64,000 nucleotides of DNA from Crocinitomicaceae bacterium. GTDB taxonomy: Bacteria; Bacteroidota; Bacteroidia; Flavobacteriales_D; Crocinitomicaceae. The notes under the pieces were generated by a model. It was not told the origin of the DNA and made no database searches. It was given only the letters and a program-made list of their open reading frames with translations. Of the stretch, positions 52,460-62,245 are shown in pieces. A program made the translations under genes and the position numbers. Numbering within the stretch: position 1 is the stretch's first letter; the number at the start of each line of letters is the position of its first letter. Where the stretch lies: assembly GCA_016709005.1 (NCBI GenBank), contig JADJEU010000002.1:186001-250000 (forward strand), in the 5' to 3' direction.

Positions 52460-53190
52460 GTTTACTTGAAAAAATATCATCCAATAAGAATCAGAAAATT
52501 GCTGTTCTGATTGATCCCGATAAAAATCAGGATGAACAGAAATTAGTTTGCCTGCTTGAAAAAATCAATATTCTTGATCCTGCTTTTATTTTTGTTGGCG
52601 GAAGCACGGTAGATGTTTCTCAATTCAACAAAACGGTTGAGCTGATTAAACAACTTACTTCAATTCCTTTGATCATTTTTCCGGGATCACACAATCAAAT
52701 TCACGAGAAAGCAGATGGTATTTTGTTTCTGTCTTTAATCTCAGGACGCAATCCGGATTATTTAATTGGCCATCATGTCGAAGCCGCTCATCTGCTAAAA
52801 AAAATGAATGTCGAAGTTATTCCAACTGGTTACTTGTTAATTGACGGAGGCAAAAATTCTTCAGTACAATATGTGAGTCAAACTACACCTATTCCATCAG
52901 ATCAGGAAAATATTGCGGTTAAAACGGCTATCGCCGGAGAGATGCTTGGAATGAAAACAATTTTTTTAGACGCTGGTAGTGGTGCATTAAATTCGGTTCC
53001 TGAAAAAATGATTCGTGAAGTGAAAAAAAACATTTCCATTCCACTGATTGTCGGCGGAGGATTAAAAACCATTGAGCAAATAAAAAACACGTTTGACTCA
53101 GGTGCTGATCTTGTTGTTATTGGTAATAAAATAGAAGATGATATTGATTTCATGCTTGATTTAATGCATGCGACAAAAAAACAGATTTGA
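52456..53190 (+). CDS. Geranylgeranylglyceryl/heptaprenylglyceryl phosphate synthase (PcrB/GGGPS family)
   Basis: 244-aa TIM-barrel prenyltransferase joining a polyprenyl diphosphate to glycerol-1-phosphate. Starts at GTG (4-base overlap with the upstream stop). IAVLIDPDKNQ, FIFVGGSTVD, IIFPGSHNQI, FLSLISGRNPDYLIG, EVIPTGYLLIDGG, FLDAGSGAL and LIVGGGLKTIEQIKNTFDSGADLVVIG are family motifs. Bacteroidota members make ether-lipid precursors; the physiological product is not firmly known. The downstream CotH gene begins 4 bases later. Confidence 0.9.
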   Translation: MSLLEKISSNKNQKIAVLIDPDKNQDEQKLVCLLEKINILDPAFIFVGGSTVDVSQFNKTVELIKQLTSIPLIIFPGSHNQIHEKADGILFLSLISGRNPDYLIGHHVEAAHLLKKMNVEVIPTGYLLIDGGKNSSVQYVSQTTPIPSDQENIAVKTAIAGEMLGMKTIFLDAGSGALNSVPEKMIREVKKNISIPLIVGGGLKTIEQIKNTFDSGADLVVIGNKIEDDIDFMLDLMHATKKQI

Positions 53191-53194
53191 TAAA

Positions 53195-55806
53195 ATGAGA
53201 AAGCAGATTTTTAGTTTGGTTTTGTTGTTTCTCTTTGCAAATGCAATTGGACAGCAACTGGCTATTCCATATTCTGATCAAATTTCTGGTGTATATTCCA
53301 GCGATATCACTTTAACAATTTCCCATGATACCCCGGGCGTAACTATTTTTTATACGCTGAATGGAAATGAACCAACCCCGTCTGACTTTATTTACTCAGA
53401 TCCAATTACACTGCAGAACAGGACCGGTGATCCAAACTCCTATTCTAATATTCCAACCAACCCATCATTAACCTACCCGATTGGAACTTATACTACCAAT
53501 CGTGCAAATGATCGAGGCTGGTTACCACCTTATTCTGAGGTATATAAAATTAATGTCATTCGTTATCGTGCATACAAACCTGGTTTTGCTCCCAGTGAAA
53601 TTGTAACACAAACTTTCATGATTGATCCATTGGGCGCTGATCGATATGGATTTCCAATTCTTTCTTTAGTAGTTGACAGCACCGATTTATTTTCTGCAGA
53701 GAGCGGAATTTATGTTTACGGAAATCATCCGGATGGAAACTACACCAACAAAGGTGTTGCGTGGGAACGCATAGCCAATTTTGAATTGTTCGATGACACC
53801 GGGCAACTCGTTTTAGATAGAAAAGTTCGTGCGCGCATGCACGGCGGAGGTACCAGAAGTTCTGCCAAAAAAAATTTTAGAATTTACAGCGAAGTTGATG
53901 AAAACACTAATTTCAATTATCCGTTTTTTGAGGATTATGCTTTAGATCAATTCAAACGTATTTTAATTCGAGCGGGCGGTCATAGTCCAACCTGTTTTCC
54001 ACGCGACGATCTTGCCAATATGTTAACAGAAGGTCTTTCAGTTGCACAACAACACGTAAAACACATTGTGTTATTTATCAACGGTGAATATTGGGGCATA
54101 CACACCATCAAAGAACGCGTTGATCATTATTTTATACAAAATTATTTTGGAGTTGATGACAATGATATCACTATTCTGGATCAGGAATTTGATATCCAAG
54201 GAGGGGGTCATCAAGTTGACGCAGATGAAATGTCAAGCCTTGAAGATTTCATAATCAACAACGATATGAGTCTGGATCAAAATTACCAATTCGTTTTGGA
54301 AAAAATTGATGTTGATAATTACATTGACTACATGTGTTCTGAAATTTTCTTAAGCAATTCGGATTGGGTATACTCAAATGTTGTTTCGTGGCGTAAAACA
54401 GGACCATTCGATCCTTCTAAACCAGCACCGCATGACGGAAGATTTCGCTGGGTATTTTATGATTTTGATGGTGCTTTTGGTGGTGATTGTGATCACGCTT
54501 ACTACACCGTAAATACTTTAGGCGCTGCAACGATAGCGAGTGGAACATTTGCTTCTTATACGCGTTTCTTCAGAGGTTTGCTGGAGAATTTAACCTTCAG
54601 AAAAAAATTCATTAATCGCATGTGCGATTTACTGAACTCACAATACCGCTCAAATCGAGTTAATGAAAAAATTACTGAAATCTATGACATCCTTACTCCA
54701 TCCATGCAAGAAAATGTCGAGCGCTGGCGCTATCCTTCAAATGCAACAACGCTATACACAAGACAATTTGAAACACCGAGTTTAGCAAAATGGAATTTGA
54801 TTTTTTACGAACTGCATGTTTTTGCTAATAACAGACAACGAAAAGTACGTGATCACATCATGACCAAATGGGCCTATCCTGATTCCAGCTTAGTGACCGT
54901 CAACGTGAATGATCCTTCTATGGGAATGGTTAAAGTAAATTCAATTCTCATCAATGAAAATCTGGCCGCAGTAAATCCTACTGTTTATCCGTGGAATGGA
55001 TATTATATGAACACGATTGAATTACCTATCACAGCTATTCCAAAACCAGGTTATCGTTTTGTAGAGTGGCAAGAATCAGGTAGTACTTCAGACAACATTC
55101 TGTGGGAGCCAAACGGCGATTCATCTTTCACAGCTGTTTTTGAAGTTGATGACACGTATCAAACTATTGTGATCAATGAACTCATGTCTTCCAATTCTAG
55201 TTATCTCGAAGATAATTTTGGTGAACATGATGATTGGTTGGAGTTATTTAATCCAAATGCAACAGAACTAAATTTATCGGGATGCAAATTTGAATGGAGC
55301 ACTTTCAGTTGGACAATTCCAAACGGAACTACAATTGCACCAAATGGCTACCTGCTTTTTTGGTTTGATGCAGAAGCATATCAAGGCATTAATCATACGA
55401 TTGGAAAACTTACAAATACAGTTTCTACCGTTACACTCAAATCTGCTGACAATGGCATTATGGATTCATTTATGTATCCTGCAACAAGCACCAATTTCTC
55501 ATTTGGCAGATACCCTAACGGAAGCGGCACTTTTATGGTCTTTGAATCGCCTACTCCACTTGGCAATAATAACACTACGCCGGCTACAATGAATTTGCTG
55601 AAATTTCTCTAACGGTCTATCCTAATCCAACTAACGGAAATCTTTATCTCTCTAAACAAATTGATTTTACGATTTACGATTTAAACGGTAAAAAACTCGG
55701 CACTTATTTCAATCAAAAATTTGTTGATGTCAGCGATCTTGAAAATGGAATTTATCTATTAGTGACTTCTGAAAATGAAGTGCAGAAAATAATTGTACAA
55801 AAATGA
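53195..55806 (+). CDS. CotH-kinase/lamin-tail T9SS surface protein, frameshifted
   Basis: About 870 aa when corrected. The ATG at 53195 starts the signal peptide (MRKQIFSLVLLFLFANAIG). In order: a chitobiase/HexC-like domain (FYTLNGNEPTPSDFIYSDPI), a CotH kinase-like domain (RARMHGGGTRSSAKKNFRIY, then WVFYDFDGAFGGD), a GYRFVEWQESG module, a lamin-tail domain (INELMSSNSSYLEDNFGEHD, WLELFNPN) and a T9SS tail. The tail is in another frame: a T3 run at 55594-55596 has lost one T. Restored sequence gives NFAEISLTVYPNPTNGNLYL and ends at 55806, overlapping the next ATG. Confidence 0.85.
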
Positions 55807-58118
55807 AAACACTAAATACTATTCTGGCTACTCTTCTTTTTTCATGTATCTCATTTAGTCAGAATTTCACCGAGATTATTAAATCAGTTGCCAACGATCG
55901 TGCAGCTGGTGATCAATACGGATATTCGGTAGATATTGATGGAGATTATGCCGTAATTGGTGCATACAGTGATAATTTTGGCGGCAGTGAAAATCATGGT
56001 TCCGTTTATGTCTACAAGCAAAACGGAATTAATGATTGGGATTTTCATCAAAAAATAATTTCAAATGATCAGGAAGATTATGATCGTTTTGGTTGGTCAG
56101 TTGCAATAGATGGCGATTATATAATTGTTGGCGCCTATAGAGAAGATGAAGATGCGTCAGAATTGAATTCACTTTCAAGCGCAGGTTCTGCTTATATTTT
56201 TGAAAAAGATGTGAGTGGAAATTTTGTGCAAGTAGAAAAATTAGTTGCGTCAGACCGCGCTGTTGATGATGAGTTTGGGTGGTCGGTTGCAATCAGCGGG
56301 ACAACGGCAATTGTTGGTGCTCGTGCTGAAGATCACAATGTAGCAGGTGCAGCATATATGTATAGCGCTGGATCAGCTTATATATTTAATCGCGATGTTT
56401 CTGGCAATTGGATCCAATCACAAAAAATTTGTGCCGCAGATCGTTCAACCGATATAAATTATCCAGGTGGGTATTCAGGTGAAGATTTGGGTGATCAATT
56501 TGGATGGGCAGTTAGTATCTCTGGTGATTATTTAATTGTAGGTGCATTGCATCACGATTACGGTCCTGCTGGTCCGCCAACTGCACCTTTGTGGAGTTCT
56601 GGTGCTGCTTATATTTTTGAGCGCACTGCCGGTGTTTGGAACCAGGTTCAGAAAATTCAAAACTTTGATCGTGAATCCTGGGATCGTTTTGGGTGTGCTG
56701 TAGATATTGATACCAATGTTTTAATTGTTGGCGCTTATTCTGAAGATGAAGTTGAAGATGGTGTGAGCGACGAATTAACAAATCCTGGATCTGCTTATCT
56801 CTATGAAAGAAACGGATCAGGCACTTGGGTATTCACTCAAAAAATTGTTCCTGATGATAGAAATTCAGGAGACCATTTTGGATATTCTTTTGCTTTGGAA
56901 GATACGCTCCTTGTGATTGGAACACACTCAGATGATCATGATGAATTTGGTGGTAACCTTGCCGATGATGCAGGGTCGGCCTATATATTTGAAAAGAACG
57001 CAGGCGTTTGGTCAGAGCTTCAAAAAATAGATGCATCAGATAGAATAACGCTGGATGAATTCGGAATTTCGGTTGGACTTTCTGATCACACAATTATTAT
57101 CGGTTCCTTTTTACAAGATTTTGATGCTACCGGAACAAATGAAATGATTGATGCAGGTGCTGCTTATTTCTTCTCGAATCAAACTTGTCCGATTCTCATC
57201 ACAAATCAAAGTGTGGATCTGTGTTTTGGTGAATCTATAACCGTTGGATCAAATACCTACTCCGCAGATGGCTCTTATACGGATCTTTTAGTTTCTGTTC
57301 AAGGATGCGACAGTACAGTCAATACAACACTTACAATTGCTCCTGAAATTTCGTCTTCCAATAATACTTCAGTATGTTTTGGATCCGGCGAATGGATTGG
57401 AGGAATCTACTATACTACTTCCGGATCCTATCCAGTAGTGTTTACTGCAATGAATGGATGTGACAGTATCGCATACACAAATCTTACCGTAGAAAATGAA
57501 ATCACAGCTAGTCAAAATGTCTCGATCTGTTATGGGGAGACGTACACGATTGGAGTCAATACATATACCGTCAGCGGAGTTTATACGGATATTGTCACTG
57601 CAACCAATTTTTGCGATAGCGTGATCACTACAAATCTTACCGTTCAATTGCCAATCAACTCAGCAATTAATCAATCCAATAATACACTTACTGCAATTGC
57701 TTCGGGTGCAAATTACCAATGGATAAACTGTACAACACAAGCTCCAATTGCAGGCGCAACCGGTCAGATCTTTACCGCTCCGCTAACAGGTTCGTACGCC
57801 GTGATTGTAACTGAAAACGGATGTTCAGATACTTCAGCATGCGTTTATGTAGATGTTGTGATTGTTGGTTTTTCTGAGTCCGATCTTGACGGTGTAGTTA
57901 TTTATCCAAATCCAAACAATGGAAATTTTGTGATACGATTTGACGCTGAAAAATTTGTTGACGCCTCATTCATTCTTGTAAATTCGTTAGGTGATGAAAT
58001 TGCTTTGATTAAAGAAACAAACACAATCAAACCCGAAGAAAATTTAGCGGCTGGAATTTATCTCTTGCAGATTTCAACTCCGCAAGGAATTGTTACACGA
58101 AAAATTGTTGTTCAATAA
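55803..58118 (+). CDS. FG-GAP propeller T9SS surface protein with three Cys-containing repeats
   Basis: 771 aa. After the signal peptide come seven or so blades of a FG-GAP/integrin-alpha-like propeller (GDQYGYSVDIDGDYAVIGAYSD and variants, about 65 residues apart), up to about residue 455. Three tandem repeats of about 55 residues follow (VDLCFGESITVGSNTYSADG...VQGCDSTVNTTLTI), each with two cysteines, then a T9SS type A tail (VVIYPNPNNGNFVIRF...AAGIYLLQI). Typical of adhesive or matrix proteins. Its ATG overlaps the CotH gene's stop (ATGA). Confidence 0.85.
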   Translation: MKTLNTILATLLFSCISFSQNFTEIIKSVANDRAAGDQYGYSVDIDGDYAVIGAYSDNFGGSENHGSVYVYKQNGINDWDFHQKIISNDQEDYDRFGWSVAIDGDYIIVGAYREDEDASELNSLSSAGSAYIFEKDVSGNFVQVEKLVASDRAVDDEFGWSVAISGTTAIVGARAEDHNVAGAAYMYSAGSAYIFNRDVSGNWIQSQKICAADRSTDINYPGGYSGEDLGDQFGWAVSISGDYLIVGALHHDYGPAGPPTAPLWSSGAAYIFERTAGVWNQVQKIQNFDRESWDRFGCAVDIDTNVLIVGAYSEDEVEDGVSDELTNPGSAYLYERNGSGTWVFTQKIVPDDRNSGDHFGYSFALEDTLLVIGTHSDDHDEFGGNLADDAGSAYIFEKNAGVWSELQKIDASDRITLDEFGISVGLSDHTIIIGSFLQDFDATGTNEMIDAGAAYFFSNQTCPILITNQSVDLCFGESITVGSNTYSADGSYTDLLVSVQGCDSTVNTTLTIAPEISSSNNTSVCFGSGEWIGGIYYTTSGSYPVVFTAMNGCDSIAYTNLTVENEITASQNVSICYGETYTIGVNTYTVSGVYTDIVTATNFCDSVITTNLTVQLPINSAINQSNNTLTAIASGANYQWINCTTQAPIAGATGQIFTAPLTGSYAVIVTENGCSDTSACVYVDVVIVGFSESDLDGVVIYPNPNNGNFVIRFDAEKFVDASFILVNSLGDEIALIKETNTIKPEENLAAGIYLLQISTPQGIVTRKIVVQ

Positions 58119-58222
58119 AACTAGAATTGTGATCTTCCGAATTTCTTTATCAGTTCATTTTTAGCTCACAGATAGCGCAGATGAACACAGATTAATTGAT
58201 GATTTAGGTATTTTTTTAATCT

Positions 58223-59311
58223 CTAACGCACCGGTGTCATCATAAAATCAGAAATCAACCGGTGAAAATGATGTACCCCTTGTTCCATTTTTGGTGAGTA
58301 TCTTCCTTTGCCGTATAGGCGCGATGAAATTCCTTTTTGTACATTTTCTACTATGGCTTCATCTTCACGCTCCACTCTATCTAACAGTGCTCCAGCGCCA
58401 GCATCTATTTTTGAATAATCCCAAACAAATGATTTGAAAATAACTTTTGTGAGATTATGTTGCAGTGGCTTGATAATATTCAATGACAATCCCCAGGGAT
58501 AAAAATTGAACATGATATTTGGAAATAACCAGTAGTAATATGCACCAACTCGTTTACCAAAATCAGGTGAATCTTTTGGAAGATCAAAGGCAATTTCTCC
58601 ACCCTTGGAAATTCCCAATTGAAGATTTGAGTATTTATAAATTTCGCTTGCATATGCATCTCCGTCTAATGTTTTGGCAAGATCACGGTGAATGTAAGGA
58701 ATGTGAAATCCTTCCAGATAATTATCACAATACAAAGCCCAATTTGCACGCACCAAATATTCACGTGAACGGTTTGGATCAAAAATAAAATTCTCAATGG
58801 GCATCCACCCTACTCGTTTTTCCATCTCACCAACTAACTCATTAAAATCAATTGTCGGATCAAGTGATGTGAATAAAAATTGTTTCCATTTTTTTACTTC
58901 GAGTTTTGAAAGATTATCACGTTGTGATGGAAAATCAACCATGCCCTCCGTCTCCGGCATTGCTTTGAAACAACCATCCAATCCAAATCTGCGACCGTGA
59001 TAAGAACAAGAGATTCCACCACTTAAAATGCAAGGATTGTCTACCAAAATATTGCCGCGATGCGTACACACATTTGACATACAATGCAAATTATCTTCTT
59101 TATCTCTGGTAAGCAAAAGTGGTTCTGAAATAAAACCTTCCATAAATTCAAACGGAAAAGCCGCCTGCGGAACTTTCACCAAATCTTCTTCACCAATAAT
59201 CTGCCAGCTGCGTTCAAAGAGTTTTTCTTTAGATTCTTCTAAACGTTCAGGCGAATTATAAAACGTGCCGTCAAGCGTAGATGCAACGCGAATGTCTTCG
59301 TGAATTTTCAT
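58223..59311 (-). CDS. Rieske [2Fe-2S] ring-hydroxylating oxygenase alpha-subunit family protein
   Basis: 362 aa from the ATG at 59311 (MKIHEDIRVASTLDG), since the longer frame adds an unrelated hydrophobic stretch. The Rieske motif CTHRGNILVDNPCILSGG then CSYHGRRFGLDG supplies CxH and CxxH. The catalytic half has YCDNYLEGFHIPYIHRDL, with the two iron-binding histidines. No electron-transfer partner gene is adjacent. The substrate is unknown; choline- or aromatic-type oxygenases are both possible. Confidence 0.88.
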   Translation of the reverse strand: MKIHEDIRVASTLDGTFYNSPERLEESKEKLFERSWQIIGEEDLVKVPQAAFPFEFMEGFISEPLLLTRDKEDNLHCMSNVCTHRGNILVDNPCILSGGISCSYHGRRFGLDGCFKAMPETEGMVDFPSQRDNLSKLEVKKWKQFLFTSLDPTIDFNELVGEMEKRVGWMPIENFIFDPNRSREYLVRANWALYCDNYLEGFHIPYIHRDLAKTLDGDAYASEIYKYSNLQLGISKGGEIAFDLPKDSPDFGKRVGAYYYWLFPNIMFNFYPWGLSLNIIKPLQHNLTKVIFKSFVWDYSKIDAGAGALLDRVEREDEAIVENVQKGISSRLYGKGRYSPKMEQGVHHFHRLISDFMMTPVR

Positions 59312-59442
59312 AGCAATTCCTTTTAACGAAGATAAGAAAGATAAGGGGATTTTAAGAATCGTTCTAATGGACAGAAAATCCAAATTCCAAACTTAAAGTC
59401 TAGACACGTTTGGGATTTTTACATTGGAATTTTGAATTTTCA

Positions 59443-59847
59443 TTATTCATCCAACATATCACTTTCTCTCTTCTCAATTGGATGTGCACGGTAAGCTAAA
59501 ACTACCGCAAAAATATCCATCGGAAAACTCACCAGCATCAAATAAACATAATCATGACTGACGCGATAATATAAATAAAACGAAAGTGCAAAAACAACAA
59601 TGGAGCCAGCGTGAAGCCAGTTAGCCAGCTTAACAGATACAATTGGATTTGCCATTCCATCACTCACACGACGCGCAAAAAAATTTAATCCGAAATAAAG
59701 AATCACATACGTTCCAATCAAATAGTAAACAAAATCTTTCATGACATTTGCTGAACCAAATGCATTGATGAGACTTAAAAAAATAGCCGCGTAAAAAAGC
59801 AGGTGAAGGATGTTCACAATGTGATAAGTTATCAGGGCTGATTTCAT
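59443..59847 (-). CDS. Hypothetical membrane protein, four helices
   Basis: 134 aa with predicted transmembrane helices at about 10-28, 40-57, 73-92 and 98-118, and a charged tail (HPIEKRESDMLDE). No signal or catalytic motif. Family not recognised. Confidence 0.65.
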   Translation of the reverse strand: MKSALITYHIVNILHLLFYAAIFLSLINAFGSANVMKDFVYYLIGTYVILYFGLNFFARRVSDGMANPIVSVKLANWLHAGSIVVFALSFYLYYRVSHDYVYLMLVSFPMDIFAVVLAYRAHPIEKRESDMLDE

Positions 59848-60043
59848 TCTTCTATAATTAGATAAGTTTAAAAAGTCACGACTAACTAAAATTCCAAATC
59901 ACAATATCAAAATTCCAAAGGTCTAACGTATTCAAATTTGTCGTTGGCCAATCTGGAAGATCCCTATGATCCGCTGCGCTAATGTCGGGATAAATTCGAC
60001 TTAGTTTTTTTGATTCGACTTGTCTTTTAAAAAACAGTCTCAT

Positions 60044-60841
60044 TTAATCCCAAATCCGCTCTTCTTTCAACTCAATTACATTTCCAAAAAACAGCTTGGA
60101 AGTTTCTTCAAATGATTCAGTATAATCAGAAATGAAAAAAAGATTTTTGCCTTCTTTTTTCTTGCTGAGCAGCTTTAAATCTTTTAATGTTTTTTTGGTG
60201 TACTCGGCTACAACGCTTGCGGAATCTATTACCTCAACCGGTCGTTTGAAAAATGCAACAACTTCCTTTTTGATCAATGGATAATGTGTACACGCCAATA
60301 TTAACGCATCAATCTTTTCAAAATTTTTTGTTGAGAGATACGAATTGATAATTGTTTTTGAGATCTTATTATTAAAAAATCCTTCTTCAATCATAGGCGC
60401 CAACAAAGGTGTTGCCGTTTGGGGGACTTCTAATTTTGGATTTTCTTTATTCAATTTACGCGGATAAATTCTTGACTTAATGGTACCACGTGTAGCAATG
60501 ACGCCTATTTTTCCTTTTTTGTATTTGGTCAGACAATAATCAACCGTTGGATCAATCACATTCAGAATTGGAACTTTTGGATATGCTTTTTTCAAATCAG
60601 CATAAGCATGCGCAGAAGCTGTATTGCAAGCAATCACAATGGCTTTGCATCCTTTTGCTAATAAAAAAGCCGTGATGCGTTTTGAATACATGGTGATGGA
60701 TTCTTTAGACTTATCGCCATAAGGTAAATGCGCAGTATCTCCAAAATAAATAATGGTTTCATTGGGCAGCGCTTCCGCGATTGCTTTTGCAACCGTGAGT
60801 CCGCCAATACCAGAATCAAAAATGCCTATGGGTTTGTTCAT
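60044..60841 (-). CDS. murI: Glutamate racemase
   Basis: Makes D-glutamate for peptidoglycan. 265 aa with IGIFDSGIGGLTVAKAI, the two catalytic cysteine motifs VIACNTASAHAYADL and ILACTHYPLIKKE, and YFGDTAHLPYGDKS. Separated from the ompH genes by a terminator; the neighbourhood order is the common Bacteroidota one. Confidence 0.95.
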   Translation of the reverse strand: MNKPIGIFDSGIGGLTVAKAIAEALPNETIIYFGDTAHLPYGDKSKESITMYSKRITAFLLAKGCKAIVIACNTASAHAYADLKKAYPKVPILNVIDPTVDYCLTKYKKGKIGVIATRGTIKSRIYPRKLNKENPKLEVPQTATPLLAPMIEEGFFNNKISKTIINSYLSTKNFEKIDALILACTHYPLIKKEVVAFFKRPVEVIDSASVVAEYTKKTLKDLKLLSKKKEGKNLFFISDYTESFEETSKLFFGNVIELKEERIWD

Positions 60842-60967
60842 CCAAGTAAAAGTAGAAAAAAAGGACCTATCTCAATTTCAATCCGAGTTAAATGCAAGAA
60901 CAAGTTATTATCTGACGAAAGTTGATTATTAATCTCGCCTAATTAATTATGCCGGAGTTTCGGGCAC

Positions 60968-61001
60968 AAAAAAACCGCCCCAACTAAGCTGAGGCGGTTT
61001 C
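60968..61001 (-). terminator. Terminator of the bamA-ompH-ompH operon
   Basis: Minus strand AAACCGCCTC / GGGGCGGTTT hairpin followed by TTTTT, 16 bases after the ompH stop. Confidence 0.88.
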
Positions 61002-61016
61002 AAAAAATTTCTTGTT

Positions 61017-61589
61017 CTATTGTCCTGAAGGAGATGCCAAACGTTGCTTCTCAATCAAAATTAATTCAGCTCTAACCTCGTTTGTAAGATCCAACGCTGT
61101 TGCTTTGTCGACATATAACAATCCTGTTGAACCATATTCTGGATCATACTGAAGTACGTATGTTACTTTGTTTCTTACTGCAACAATCTCAATTGCTTTT
61201 TTCAAACTTTTGTCAATTGGCACCAACAACTTTTCTTTCATGATTTCTAAATCCTGCTGAAAAGATTGCTCTTTGTACATCAAAATTTGATTTTGTTCTT
61301 CCAGGTTTTTGTAGTTCATGTCACGGATGATTTCAGGCAATGAATCTTTTGTACGCTCATAATCCTGCACTTTACGCTCCAATTCAATAGCCATGTCTTC
61401 TAATGTTTTTTGACTTGACTGAACGTAGTACTCAAGCGTTTTGATTGCATCCAGATAACTTGGAATGCTGTCCATTGCTTTTACATAATCTACAAATCCG
61501 ATTTTCAATTGTCCCTGTGCGGTCGATGAGAAGAATGTCAGCGTCAAGACGGCGATTACGGAAAGGACTGTTTTTTTTAAGCTGTTCAT
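61017..61589 (-). CDS. OmpH/Skp-family periplasmic chaperone 1
   Basis: 190 aa with a signal peptide (ending STAQG), the family's KIGFVDYVKAMDSIPSY start, long coiled-coil arms (about 45-115) and VAVRNKVTYVLQYDPE near the end. Skp-type chaperones escort unfolded barrel proteins to BamA. Paralog of the next upstream gene; third in the bamA operon. Confidence 0.9.
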   Translation of the reverse strand: MNSLKKTVLSVIAVLTLTFFSSTAQGQLKIGFVDYVKAMDSIPSYLDAIKTLEYYVQSSQKTLEDMAIELERKVQDYERTKDSLPEIIRDMNYKNLEEQNQILMYKEQSFQQDLEIMKEKLLVPIDKSLKKAIEIVAVRNKVTYVLQYDPEYGSTGLLYVDKATALDLTNEVRAELILIEKQRLASPSGQ

Positions 61590-61667
61590 AGTTGTTTAGT
61601 TGGATTCTGTACTTCACCAAAAAATCTGGCCGGGTATCAGAACATGTTAATTGTTTGTTTTGATTAA

Positions 61668-62201
61668 TTAGTTATTAGCAACTTTGATGCCCATTTTTAT
61701 TAAGACCCTTTTTGAAAGGTCAAACTTAGGATCGGCATACAATAAATTTGACTGATTAGCCTTGTCAAAAACAAAGGCATAACCACCTTCAACCGCTACT
61801 TGCTGAATGGCGTCAAAGATACGATCTTGAATAGGTTTAATTAGCTCTTCTCTTTTTTGGAACAGATCTCCACCCACTCCAAAGCGGCGCTTTTGCAGAT
61901 CCATTGCCTGAAAACGAAGATCATCAATTTCTTTTATGCGCGAAGCTTTAATTTCTTCCGGCAATAAAATAGCTTCAGCATCAAACTCGCGTTGCTTTTT
62001 ATCGAGGAGCGCAAATTTTTCTTCAATCTCCTGTTGCCATTGCTCAGATAATTTATTCAGTTGCGCTTGAGCATCACCGTATTCAGGAATATTCTCAAGT
62101 ATGAATTGCGTATCCACATAACCGTATTTCTGCGCAGTCGCAACTTGCGACAACACTAGCAAACTGAATAGTATTAAACCAATTCTTTTCATACGTTTCA
62201 A
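61668..62201 (-). CDS. OmpH/Skp-family periplasmic chaperone 2
   Basis: 177 aa, signal peptide (ending ATAQ), KYGYVDTQFILENIPEYGDA, coiled-coil arms with EEKFALLDKKQREFDAEAI, and VAVEGGYAFVFDKANQSNLLY. Second gene after bamA. Expected to hold outer-membrane protein clients in the periplasm. Confidence 0.92.
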   Translation of the reverse strand: MKRMKRIGLILFSLLVLSQVATAQKYGYVDTQFILENIPEYGDAQAQLNKLSEQWQQEIEEKFALLDKKQREFDAEAILLPEEIKASRIKEIDDLRFQAMDLQKRRFGVGGDLFQKREELIKPIQDRIFDAIQQVAVEGGYAFVFDKANQSNLLYADPKFDLSKRVLIKMGIKVANN

Positions 62202-62245
62202 ATTTAATCTCTTAAGCTAATTTGAAGCCTCTAATTTACTACAAA

